Shown here: positions 34,374-42,429 of the stretch, one piece after another | How positions within the stretch are numbered: the first letter of the stretch is position 1 | Layout: each line of letters begins with the position of its first letter | NCBI RefSeq assembly: GCF_900101345.1 | Contig: NZ_FMUX01000012.1 | Coordinates: forward strand, 124,001-188,000 | Direction of reading: 5' to 3' | DNA length: 64,000 nt | Source: Desulfoluna spongiiphila | GTDB taxonomy: Bacteria; Desulfobacterota; Desulfobacteria; Desulfobacterales; Desulfolunaceae | The notes under the pieces: generated by a model | What the model saw: only the letters and a program-made list of their open reading frames with translations | Told to the model about the DNA's origin: nothing | Database searches by the model: none | Translations under genes and position numbers: made by a program

Positions 34374-35705
34374 ATGCGTTATTTGCCCCATACCCCGGAA
34401 GACATCCACGAGATGCTCAAGGTCATCGGTGTCGATACCGTGGACGACCTCTTCCATACCATTCCTGACGCGTGCAGGAATTCAACACCCATGGACCTTC
34501 CCCCGGCCATGAGCGAGTGGGACTTAAACGCCCACATGGACTCCCTGGCCGCCACCATGGCGTCCTCCAACGAGTACCGCGTGTTCATCGGAGCGGGAAG
34601 CTACAACCACCACATCCCCTCATCGGTTCCCTACCTTCTCTCCCGCTCCGAATTTGCAACGGCCTATACCCCCTACCAGCCCGAGATCAGCCAGGGGACC
34701 CTCCAGGGCATTTACGAGTTCCAGACCCTGGTGACACGCCTGCTGGGCATGGATGTTGCCACGGCGTCACACTATGACGGCGCCACGGGACTCTCCGAGG
34801 CCCTTTTGATGGCTGTGAAAAAAACAAAACGAAAGAAGGTGGCCGTCTCCGTCCTCTGCCACCCCTTCCACCGGGAGGTGATCCGCACTTATATGGACCC
34901 GGCCGGTGTCGAGGTGGTGGAGGTGCCCTATACCCCGGAGGGGCGAACCGATTTAAAGGCCCTTGAGGCCATGGACGACCTTGCCGCCGTTGCCGTGCAG
35001 TCCCCCAACTTCTTCGGCGTGGTGGAAGACCTGAAGGGGTTTTCCGATACCATCCATGCCAAAAAAGGGGTGATGATCGGCTCCTTTACCGAGGCCATCG
35101 CCTGGGGCCTGATGAAAAATCCCGGCAGGCAGGGCGTGGATATCGTGGCCGGAGACGGGCAGAGCCTGGGGATCCCAAAAGCCTTCGGCGGGCCCGGCCT
35201 GGGCCTTCTGGCCAGCACCAAGGCCCATATGCGCCAGCTCCCCGGACGGCTCGTGGGGGCCACCACGGACCTGGACGGCAAACGGGGCTTCGTGCTCACC
35301 CTGGCGGCCCGGGAACAGCATATCAGGCGCGAGAAAGCCACGTCCAATATCTGCTCCAACAATGGCCTCTGCGCCTTGAACGCGGCCATGTACATGGCGT
35401 CCCTTGGGGGCAGCGGCTTCCGGCGCCTTGCCCAGATCAACCACAACAAGGCTGAGTACCTGAAAAAGGCCCTGGCCGGGGCCGGGGTGGAGATCACCTT
35501 TGCCTCCCCCACCTTCAACGAGTTTGTGGTGAAGTTCCCGAAAGGATTTGAGGCCACCTACGAGCGGCTCCTGGCCAAGATGGTGGTGGCGGGCCTTCCC
35601 CTGGAACGTTTTTACCCGGAACTTCAAGGGCACTATCTCCTCTGCGTGACGGAGACCCTCTCGAAGACCGATCTGGACCAGCTGGTCAAGGAGGTGACGG
35701 CATGA
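34374..35705 (+). CDS. gcvPA: Glycine dehydrogenase (decarboxylating) subunit 1
   Basis: This is the N-terminal half of P protein in species with split subunits; 443 aa as expected. It starts MRYLPHTPEDIHEML, has FIGAGSYNHHIP, and YEFQTLVTRLLGMDVATASHYDGATGLSEA. AGGAG is 7 nt before the ATG at 34374. It overlaps gcvPB by 4 nt (ATGA), so the two are translationally coupled, fitting an alpha2beta2 enzyme. Confidence 0.94.
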   Translation: MRYLPHTPEDIHEMLKVIGVDTVDDLFHTIPDACRNSTPMDLPPAMSEWDLNAHMDSLAATMASSNEYRVFIGAGSYNHHIPSSVPYLLSRSEFATAYTPYQPEISQGTLQGIYEFQTLVTRLLGMDVATASHYDGATGLSEALLMAVKKTKRKKVAVSVLCHPFHREVIRTYMDPAGVEVVEVPYTPEGRTDLKALEAMDDLAAVAVQSPNFFGVVEDLKGFSDTIHAKKGVMIGSFTEAIAWGLMKNPGRQGVDIVAGDGQSLGIPKAFGGPGLGLLASTKAHMRQLPGRLVGATTDLDGKRGFVLTLAAREQHIRREKATSNICSNNGLCALNAAMYMASLGGSGFRRLAQINHNKAEYLKKALAGAGVEITFASPTFNEFVVKFPKGFEATYERLLAKMVVAGLPLERFYPELQGHYLLCVTETLSKTDLDQLVKEVTA

Positions 35706-37162
35706 GCGGCTACAGACAAGGCGATTCCGGCCTGATACTCAACGAGCCTTTGCTCTGGGAAAAAGGAAAGAAAGGGCGCTGCGGGTTTTCATTGCCCGAG
35801 TGCGATGTGGACGAGGTCTCTTTTGAAGGGGACCTGGCAGGAGATGGCCCCGACTTTCCCGACCTCTCCGAGGTGGAGGTGGTGCGTCATTACACCCGAT
35901 TGTCCACCTGGAACTTCGGTGTGGATACCGGCATGTATCCTTTGGGTTCCTGCACCATGAAGTACAACCCCAAGGTGAATGAGCGCCAGGCAAGCCTCAC
36001 CGGCTTTGCCGACGCCCACCCCCTCCTGCCGGAGGTGCGGACCCAAGGGGCCTTAAAGCTCATGTACGACCTGGAGCACTTTCTCAAGGAGCTCACCGGC
36101 ATGGACGCGGTGACCCTCCAGCCCGCGGCGGGAGCCCACGGTGAGCTCACCGGCATCCTCATGATCTACGCCTACCACAAGAAGAAAGGGCAGATTCGTA
36201 CGAAAATGCTGGTCCCCGACACCGCCCACGGGACCAACCCGGCCAGCGGGGCCCTCTGCGGCTACACGCCGGTGGCGGTTCCCGTCAACGGAGAAGGGAT
36301 CATGCGGGTGGAAGACGTCCGGGAACTCATGGACGAGGACACCGCAGGCATCATGGTGACCAACCCCAACACCCTGGGGCTCTTTGAGGAGAACATCCGG
36401 GAAATCTGCGAGATCGTCCATGACAAAGGCGGCCTGGTCTACGGCGACGGCGCCAACCTGAACGCTATCATGGGCTATGTGAAGATGGGGGAGATCGGCG
36501 TGGACGTCATGCACTTCAACCTCCACAAGACCTTTTCCACGCCCCACGGCGGCGGCGGTCCCGGCTCCGGCCCCGTGGCCGTCAACAAGACCCTTGAACC
36601 CTTCCTCCCCGTACCCCGGGTGGAAAAAATCCAGGACACCTACCGCCTCGTGACGGACTATCCCGATTCCATCGGGCGCATGATGACCTTCTACGGCCAC
36701 TTCGGGGTCATGGTGAGGGCCTACAGCTACATCCTCTCCATGGGAGCCGAAGGACTCAAAGAGGCAAGTGCCCACGCCGTCCTCAACGCCAACTACATCA
36801 AGGAACGCCTCAAAGACACCTTTCACCTGGCCTTCGATAAGACCTGCATGCACGAATGCGTCTTCTCCGATGCCCGCCAGGAAGAGGACGGGGTCACCAC
36901 CCTGGATATTGCCAAACGCCTCATAGACTACGGCTTCCATCCCCCCACCATCTACTTTCCCCTGGTGGTGCACGGCGCCCTCATGATCGAGCCCACGGAG
37001 ACGGAGACCAAAGAGGACATCGATAACTTCATTGATACCCTGAAAGCCATCGCCAAAGAGGCCAAGGAGTCCCCCGAACTCCTGAAAAATGCCCCCACGC
37101 GAAGCAAAGTCAGGCGCCTTGACGAAACTGCCGCAGCACGCAAGCCGTGTCTTTGCGGTTAG
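35702..37162 (+). CDS. gcvPB: Glycine dehydrogenase (decarboxylating) subunit 2
   Basis: The 486-aa PLP subunit decarboxylates glycine. The Schiff-base lysine is in HFNLHKTFSTPHGGGGPGSGP. Other conserved parts are YPLGSCTMKYNPK near the start and YGDGANLNAIMG. It is the last gcv gene; a type A repeat starts 30 bp after its stop. Confidence 0.95.
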   Translation: MSGYRQGDSGLILNEPLLWEKGKKGRCGFSLPECDVDEVSFEGDLAGDGPDFPDLSEVEVVRHYTRLSTWNFGVDTGMYPLGSCTMKYNPKVNERQASLTGFADAHPLLPEVRTQGALKLMYDLEHFLKELTGMDAVTLQPAAGAHGELTGILMIYAYHKKKGQIRTKMLVPDTAHGTNPASGALCGYTPVAVPVNGEGIMRVEDVRELMDEDTAGIMVTNPNTLGLFEENIREICEIVHDKGGLVYGDGANLNAIMGYVKMGEIGVDVMHFNLHKTFSTPHGGGGPGSGPVAVNKTLEPFLPVPRVEKIQDTYRLVTDYPDSIGRMMTFYGHFGVMVRAYSYILSMGAEGLKEASAHAVLNANYIKERLKDTFHLAFDKTCMHECVFSDARQEEDGVTTLDIAKRLIDYGFHPPTIYFPLVVHGALMIEPTETETKEDIDNFIDTLKAIAKEAKESPELLKNAPTRSKVRRLDETAAARKPCLCG

Positions 37163-37191
37163 CCGGGGGGAGCTGAATCGCGAAAAAGCAA

Positions 37192-37297
37192 GCCTCCGGC
37201 GGCGAGGTGAGCCACCTCGAAAGCTGATTGCCGTTGCGTTTTGTCCCTCGTTCCTCGGGCCAAATCGCAACGGCCTTCGGCTTGGGCTTCGCCCGAA
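37192..37297 (+). repeat. Type A repeat after gcvPB
   Basis: It starts GCCTCCGGCGGC, contains GAGGTGAGCCACCTC and the CCGTTGCG...CGCAACGG dyad. A CTTGGGCTTCGCCCGA tail follows, shared with the copies at 38.4 and 59.8 kb. Confidence 0.85.
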
Positions 37298-37449
37298 ACA
37301 TATGCTGATGGTTTATACGAGCAATACGACAAGCCTTGAAGGCTTAGGGCTCGTTATCGTAACTCATTGATTATCAACTTTAACCGGGCTGCCTCCGGCG
37401 GTGTGGACTGCGATATCCTGAACGTTTATGACATGCGTAACGAACGGTG

Positions 37450-37540
37450 AAAGATCGACCGAAATGGAGCGCCGCACTCCTGTGCGGCTTTTTCGTCCGT
37501 CGTGACCCGTGCCGCACCGGAGTGCGGCGTTCCAGGGGAT
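37450..37540. repeat. 91-bp type C element, copy 1
   Basis: It runs from AAAGATCGACCGAAA to CCAGGGGAT. Arms GGAGCGCCGCACTCC...GTGCGGC and GCCGCAC...GGAGTGCGGCG form a long near-perfect inverted repeat around about 30 bp. About eight bases differ from the copy at 56922-57012. It lies 46 bp before lipB. Confidence 0.9.
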
Positions 37541-37586
37541 AAGGGGGCCGGGGGGTTGTTTGATGCGGTTGTGGGAGGGGCGAGTG

Positions 37587-38288
37587 ATGAATAAAGCAAA
37601 AATCATAGAGTTGCCGTTAACCGCCTATGAAGAGGTGCATGACTTGCAAAAGCGGTTGGTGTCCATGCGCCTTTCCGGAGAGCTTGACGGCGATGTGGTG
37701 ATCCTTGTGGAGCATCCGCCGGTGTATACCTTGGGAAAACGGGGTGGGCGCGAGAACATCGTGGTCTCCGAAGGGTTTTTGAAAGAACAGGGGATCTCCG
37801 TGGTCCAGACCGAGCGGGGGGGCAATATCACCTGGCACGGTCCGGGCCAGCTCGTGGCCTATCCCATTGTGCACCTGGACGAGGCGCGCATGGGCGTGGC
37901 CGATTTTGTGGGGGCCCTGGAACAGGTGATGATCGAGACCCTGGATGCTTTGGGTGTGTCCGCCCGGTCCGATGCGGTGAATCGCGGGGTCTGGGTGGGA
38001 GACGCCAAGATCGGCAGCGTGGGGATCCGGGTGAATCACGGGGTCTCCTTTCACGGCCTGGCCCTCAACGTGGCCCCGGACCTTACCTTCTTTTCCTGGA
38101 TCAATCCCTGCGGGCTTGCCGTCTCCATGACCACGGCCGAACAGGAGCTGGGCCGAAAGGTGAGTATGACCGCAGCGCGGTGCGAGATGAAACGGGCTTT
38201 TGGGACGCTTTTTTTCGAAGGGCTGGTTGAGACGACACTGAATGAGCTGAATGGTTTCCCGTCGGCTTTATGTGGGGCTGGAACCTGA
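37587..38288 (+). CDS. lipB: Octanoyl-ACP:protein octanoyltransferase LipB
   Basis: LipB moves octanoate from ACP onto lipoyl domains such as GcvH. The 233-aa product has the family motifs LVEHPPVYTLGKRG, TERGGNITWHGPGQLVAYP with the active-site His region, and KIGSVGIRVNHGVSFHGLALNV with the catalytic Lys; the Cys is in WINPCGL. The ATG at 37587 follows GGGAGG. It continues the gcv-lip gene order. Confidence 0.95.
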   Translation: MNKAKIIELPLTAYEEVHDLQKRLVSMRLSGELDGDVVILVEHPPVYTLGKRGGRENIVVSEGFLKEQGISVVQTERGGNITWHGPGQLVAYPIVHLDEARMGVADFVGALEQVMIETLDALGVSARSDAVNRGVWVGDAKIGSVGIRVNHGVSFHGLALNVAPDLTFFSWINPCGLAVSMTTAEQELGRKVSMTAARCEMKRAFGTLFFEGLVETTLNELNGFPSALCGAGT

Positions 38289-38433
38289 CAGGGTAGCCTG
38301 TCGAGTAGGACGGATCCTAAGCCGTTAACAGCAAAAATTCCAGCGGATAATTCGAGTAATCTTCAAGTTACGATAACGTATCCTGTTACTTCGAAGCTTG
38401 TGAGTCAGTCCGTGTAAACCGCCAGTTTTTATG

Positions 38434-38538
38434 TCGGGCGAAGCCCGAGCCGAAGGCCCTTGCGCTTTGGCCCGAGGAACGAGGGACAAAGCGCAAGGGC
38501 AATCCGCTTTCGAGGTGGCTCACCTCGCCGCCGGAGGC
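38434..38538 (-). repeat. Type A repeat in the lipA leader
   Basis: A TCGGGCGAAGCCCGA hairpin, the CCTTGCGCTT...GCGCAAGG dyad, GAGGTGGCTCACCTC and GCCGCCGGAGGC occur in order. It lies between two plus-strand genes and ends 31 bp before the lipA start, so it will be in that mRNA. Confidence 0.85.
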
Positions 38539-38568
38539 ACTGCTTTTTTGATGAAGGGAGATATGGGT

Positions 38569-39465
38569 ATGGACAGGGATGTGTGTCGGGATCAGGTCAA
38601 GGTGTATCAGCGAAAGAGAAAGCCGGTGTGGCTCCGGCGAAGCCTGCCCACCTCACCGGAGTACGAGAAGGTGAGGCGGCTCATTGGGGAGTCATCGCTC
38701 CATACGGTGTGCCAGGAGGCCAAGTGTCCCAATCAGTGGGAGTGTTTTTCCAGTCGCACGGCCACCTTCATGATTCTTGGGGAGGTGTGTACCCGGGGGT
38801 GCCGGTTTTGTGCGGTGGCAGGGGGCAAGCCTTTGCCGCCGGACCCGGAGGAGCCCGGGCGCGTTGCCGAGGCAGCCAGGGAGCTCAACCTCTCCTACGT
38901 GGTGGTGACTTCCGTGACCCGGGACGATCTGGAGGATGGCGGGTCTTCGGCCTTTGCGGCCACCATCCGCGCTTTGCGGGATACCATCGACGGGGTGTAC
39001 GTGGAGGTGCTGATTCCGGACTTTCAAGGAAGCGAAATCGACCTGCAGTGCGTCATCGACGCGAAACCAGACGTGCTCAACCACAACATCGAGACCGTGC
39101 CCCGGCTTTACGATACGGTTCGGCCCCAGGCCATCTACCAGCGGTCCCTGGATGTGTTTCGGTATGCCGCCAAGACAGCCCCCTCCATGCCGCTGAAGTC
39201 AGGCATCATGCTGGGCCTGGGGGAGACCGACGCCGAGGTGGAAGTCACCCTGTCCGACCTTCTGGCCGCCGGGTGCTCCATCCTCACCATCGGCCAGTAC
39301 CTGCAGCCCTCAAAGGACCACCTTCCCGTGGAAACCTACGTCACCCCGGAAGCCTTTGATGCCTGGAAAACCAAGGCCCTTGCCATGGGATTTGCCGATG
39401 TGGCCAGCGGGCCCTTTGTGCGCAGCTCGTACAAGGCAAAAGAGTTGTTTGAAAGCAACGGATGA
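38569..39465 (+). CDS. lipA: Lipoyl synthase LipA
   Basis: LipA is a radical SAM enzyme inserting two sulfurs into the octanoyl chain. The 298-aa product carries the auxiliary-cluster cysteines CQEAKCPNQWEC and the SAM-cluster CTRGCRFC. The C-terminal SSYKAKEL with RSSY serine is also present. The ATG at 38569 is 8 nt from GGGAG; ATGs at 38551 and 38563 are poorer. With lipB and gcvH it makes and uses the lipoyl group. Confidence 0.95.
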   Translation: MDRDVCRDQVKVYQRKRKPVWLRRSLPTSPEYEKVRRLIGESSLHTVCQEAKCPNQWECFSSRTATFMILGEVCTRGCRFCAVAGGKPLPPDPEEPGRVAEAARELNLSYVVVTSVTRDDLEDGGSSAFAATIRALRDTIDGVYVEVLIPDFQGSEIDLQCVIDAKPDVLNHNIETVPRLYDTVRPQAIYQRSLDVFRYAAKTAPSMPLKSGIMLGLGETDAEVEVTLSDLLAAGCSILTIGQYLQPSKDHLPVETYVTPEAFDAWKTKALAMGFADVASGPFVRSSYKAKELFESNG

Positions 39466-39483
39466 TCGGAAAAAAATCATGCC

Positions 39484-39570
39484 TCCGGCGGCCAGGGGAT
39501 AAATCCCCTGGACCCCAGGTTCGGGAATGCTCTTTCGCCTTCGTGCCTCAGGCTCATCACATTCCCTGAC
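39484..39570 (+). repeat. Divergent repeat with GCCTCCGGCGGC start
   Basis: It starts GCCTCCGGCGGCC just after lipA, then GGGGATAAATCCCC and a GGGAATG...CATTCCC dyad around CTTTCGCCTTCGTGCCTCAGG. It resembles type A in logic with another stem sequence. Confidence 0.6.
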
Positions 39571-39656
39571 GGGCTGCGCCTGTGAATTAAAGTCGTGGGT
39601 TTGTTAAGTTCTTCATGGATGGAAAAACGCCATGCAGATCGCGAAATCTGTTTTTT

Positions 39657-39712
39657 AAAACCTGTTTATCCAACTTTTCAAAAGTTGGGCTCCCGGCAGG
39701 GCCGCCGGAGGC
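39657..39712 (-). repeat. Type B repeat
   Basis: AAAACCTGTTTATCCAACTT, then TTCAAAAGTTGGGCTCCCGGC and AGGGCCGCCGGAGGC. It is close to the copy at 59976-60030. Confidence 0.85.
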
Positions 39713-39730
39713 AGCCATTACATCCAAAAA

Positions 39731-39758
39731 GCCCCCTGTCGTACAAGCGGCAGGGGGC
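39731..39758. terminator. Bidirectional terminator
   Basis: GCCCCCTG and CAGGGGGC form an 8-bp stem with a 12-nt loop, flanked by AAAAA and TTTTTTT. It serves convergent lipA and the minus-strand gene at 39779. Confidence 0.9.
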
Positions 39759-39778
39759 TTTTTTTGTTTGGGTGCGGA

Positions 39779-40645
39779 TCAGGCTGTTTTGGGATAGCTT
39801 TCGGTGCTGAAGGGGGAGACCCAGGATTGAAAGCGTTTGATGAGGGTTTCGCCGCGGCTTAAGGGAAACCCGTCTTCCGTGGGTTCAGGGCGGACGGTGA
39901 CGCCGTCCACGCAGCCGTTTTCCACCAGCCAGTGGGTGGTGGGCGCGGGGTCGCAGAGGTCGAGGAGTTCTTCGCCGGTGAGGGCTTCCATCATGGCGAT
40001 GACGCCGTAGACGCCCCAGTTGGAGACCGAGGAGACCACCAGCTCGTGGCATGGGGTCACCGAGGGGATGATGGGAAGGGTTGAGAGGGAAGCAAGGACA
40101 TTGCCCATGCCTATTTCGTTGCCGCCGTCGCCAAAGGCCACGGAGAAGAGGTCCTCTCTGTTAAAGAGGGCGTCCACCTTGGCCGCGTGGGGCGTGATGT
40201 CCGAGCCGCGCATGTTGTGGTAGCTGCCCTGCGCCGATGCGCCGGGGCGTTCCACGGAGACGACGGCTCCGGGGCGGTGGGTGTCCATGAGCTTTGCGAT
40301 ATGGGGCGCGGTCTCTTCCGGGGTGGCGATGGGCAGTTCGGTGACCTGGAAGCGTTTTCCGAGGAGGGTGGACAGGGGCGGTGCCCCGACAAAGACGGGG
40401 CATCCGTTCAAATACTCCAGCACGCGGTACAGGGCAATGGCTCCCACGGGCCCGTCGGTCTCAAAGGTGCCTGAGACGGGAAACCCGGTGGTGATGAGCA
40501 CCGGCCCCGGGCTGTCCAGGATGCCCTGGGCGGTCCGGAGCAGATAGCCGGGGTCAAGGGCTTGGGCTGCCTGCTCAATGCCCCGCGCTCCTCCTTTGAG
40601 GAGCTCTTCTTCCATGCGTGTTGACAGGTCGTCCAGAGGTGTCAT
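39779..40645 (-). CDS. D-glutamate cyclase family protein (DUF4392)
   Basis: The family member DGLUCY turns D-glutamate into 5-oxo-D-proline. This 288-aa protein has the conserved blocks LITTGFPVSGTFETDGPVGA, SVERPGASAQGSYHNMRG, and FGDGGNEIGMGN. It stands alone between repeats. Together with the racemase family gene at 18 kb and the oxoprolinase genes at 49 kb it hints at D-amino acid turnover, but PxpABC acts on the L form. Activity is inferred from family only. Confidence 0.78.
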   Translation of the reverse strand: MTPLDDLSTRMEEELLKGGARGIEQAAQALDPGYLLRTAQGILDSPGPVLITTGFPVSGTFETDGPVGAIALYRVLEYLNGCPVFVGAPPLSTLLGKRFQVTELPIATPEETAPHIAKLMDTHRPGAVVSVERPGASAQGSYHNMRGSDITPHAAKVDALFNREDLFSVAFGDGGNEIGMGNVLASLSTLPIIPSVTPCHELVVSSVSNWGVYGVIAMMEALTGEELLDLCDPAPTTHWLVENGCVDGVTVRPEPTEDGFPLSRGETLIKRFQSWVSPFSTESYPKTA

Positions 40646-40782
40646 TCCAGCTCCGGGTTCGCGTGGTTCATGCCGGTCGTGGCCACATTTTGGAAAAAAC
40701 GTGTCGCTTTATTCTTTTGATCCAGCCCTAAAAACAAATCCACGAAGTCTCATAAATCAACATCGTTTGCAATGTCTTTTTG

Positions 40783-40830
40783 TCCGATTTTTCAAAAGCT
40801 TGGCTCCCGGCGGTGTCACCGGGAGTATGC
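40783..40830 (-). repeat. Type B repeat, shortened
   Basis: GATTTTTCAAAAGCTTGG then CTCCCGG and CCGGGAG flank a short loop. It lacks the full GCCGCCGGAGGC end. It lies just beyond the ftsY stop. Confidence 0.6.
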
Positions 40831-40845
40831 TTTGATCTTTTTCCG

Positions 40846-42084
40846 CTACAGCAACGCGTCTGCAAACTCTTCCGCGTCAAAAGGGCGAAGGTCGTCGGCC
40901 TGTTCCCCGATGCCGATGTATTTCAGGGGCACGCCCAGGGTGCTGGTGATGCCGATGACGATGCCGCCCTTGGCGGTGCCGTCTAATTTGGTCAGGGCCA
41001 CGCCGTCGATGCCCACGGCTTCGTGGAAGAGCTGGGCCTGGGTGAGGGCGTTCTGGCCTGTGGTGGCGTCCACCACCATGAGGGTCTCATGGGGGCCGTC
41101 CTCGATGGTTTTGGAGACGCTGCGCCGGATTTTTTTGAGCTCTTCCATGAGGTTCTTTTTGGTATGGAGGCGCCCTGCAGTGTCGATGATGACGATGTCG
41201 GCGTTTCGTGACACGGCGGCCTGGACCCCGTCAAAGGCCACGGCGGCCGGGTCGGAGTTGTCCTTGTGGCGGACGATGTCGGCGCCGGAGCGCTCGGCCC
41301 AGATGGTGAGCTGCTCCGAGGCGGCGGCCCGGAAGGTGTCTCCGGCCACGATGATTACTTTTTTCCCTTCACGGACAAAGCGGGTGGCCAGCTTGCCGAT
41401 GGTGGTGGTCTTGCCCACGCCGTTGACCCCCACCACCATCATGACGTGGGGTTTTTTGAAGGTCTCTTCAGGGGGCGCATCAAAGGAGATACGTTCCAGG
41501 AGCAGGGCTTTCAGGGCTGTTTTGAGTTCGGCGGAGTTGGAGATCTCCGAGGCTTTTTCCGAGAGGGTTTCGATGATCTCCATGGTGGTGCGCACCCCCA
41601 CGTCGGAGGTGATGAGCAGCTCTTCCAGCTCTTCCAGGAGATCGTCATCCAGGACCCGTCCCCCTTTGAAGAGGGCATCCACACCGCTTGACAGGGCGTT
41701 GCGGGTTTTGGAGAGGCCGCTTTTAAGGCTCTTCATGACGCCTGCTTCGGCGGCGACGGACTCGGGGGCTGCCTGGGGGGCCGGTTTCCGGGCAGGGGCA
41801 GGCTGTGTGGCCCGGGCCTCAGGCTTCTCTTTGGCGGGCTGATCTGCAACCCGGGGCATTTCCTCGGCAGGTTTGACCTTTTTCGGGGCTTTAAGGGCGG
41901 CTCTCACCACCAGGAGAAAGAGAATGAGAATCACTGCCGTTGCGGGAACCATCCACCAGAGGGCCTCTTTATACGGTGCAAGGGCGGGGATGGCCGTTGC
42001 AACTGCGTCGGCAAGGCGTTCAAGGGCTGATTTCACCGGGGCAAGATAAGGAGACACTGTCTCCATGAGAACCGTCATATCCAT
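40846..42084 (-). CDS. ftsY: Signal recognition particle receptor FtsY
   Basis: FtsY is the GTPase that docks SRP-ribosome complexes at the membrane. It has 412 aa. A real transmembrane helix (WWMVPATAVILILFLLVV, about residue 40-58) precedes a Lys/Pro/Ala-rich linker, the N domain, and the G domain: GVNGVGKTTTIGKLA (G1), DTFRAAASEQL, DTAGRLHTKKNLMEEL (G3), TKLDGTAKGG (G4). The ATG at 42084 has AGGA 8 nt upstream. E. coli FtsY lacks this helix, so membrane anchoring here is more direct. smc lies next upstream on the same strand. Confidence 0.94.
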   Translation of the reverse strand: MDMTVLMETVSPYLAPVKSALERLADAVATAIPALAPYKEALWWMVPATAVILILFLLVVRAALKAPKKVKPAEEMPRVADQPAKEKPEARATQPAPARKPAPQAAPESVAAEAGVMKSLKSGLSKTRNALSSGVDALFKGGRVLDDDLLEELEELLITSDVGVRTTMEIIETLSEKASEISNSAELKTALKALLLERISFDAPPEETFKKPHVMMVVGVNGVGKTTTIGKLATRFVREGKKVIIVAGDTFRAAASEQLTIWAERSGADIVRHKDNSDPAAVAFDGVQAAVSRNADIVIIDTAGRLHTKKNLMEELKKIRRSVSKTIEDGPHETLMVVDATTGQNALTQAQLFHEAVGIDGVALTKLDGTAKGGIVIGITSTLGVPLKYIGIGEQADDLRPFDAEEFADALL

Positions 42085-42334
42085 ATTGATCGTCCTGTGT
42101 TCTGATTCGGGGCGTAAAAAAAGGGGCTCGGAAACGCATGACATCATCGTGGCCAGCAGGTGGTCATCCAGGGTGCATGTGAGGCCAACAGCCATGGGAG
42201 CGGATCGGGCGCGTTCCAAGGCCCTGTCATAAATCCCGGTAATGTATCAGGGGATGAGGCTCTTGTAAACATCCGCAAGCCAGCTTTGGTGCCTCAGGGC
42301 GCCGGCAAAAAATAAACGGACAAGTCACCCATGA

Positions 42335-42420
42335 ATGCCGCAGTGATTTTCCCAGAGGAACGAGGGGGAAAGCCCTGATGCAACCAGCTTTCAAGGTGGC
42401 TCACCTTGCCGCCGGAGGCA
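42335..42420 (-). repeat. Type A repeat after smc
   Basis: It contains GATTTTCCCAGAGGAACGAG, AAGGTGGCTCACCTT and GCCGCCGGAGGC. It ends about 10 bp from the smc stop and reads with that gene on the minus strand. Confidence 0.85.
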
Positions 42421-42429
42421 TCGCTTTTG

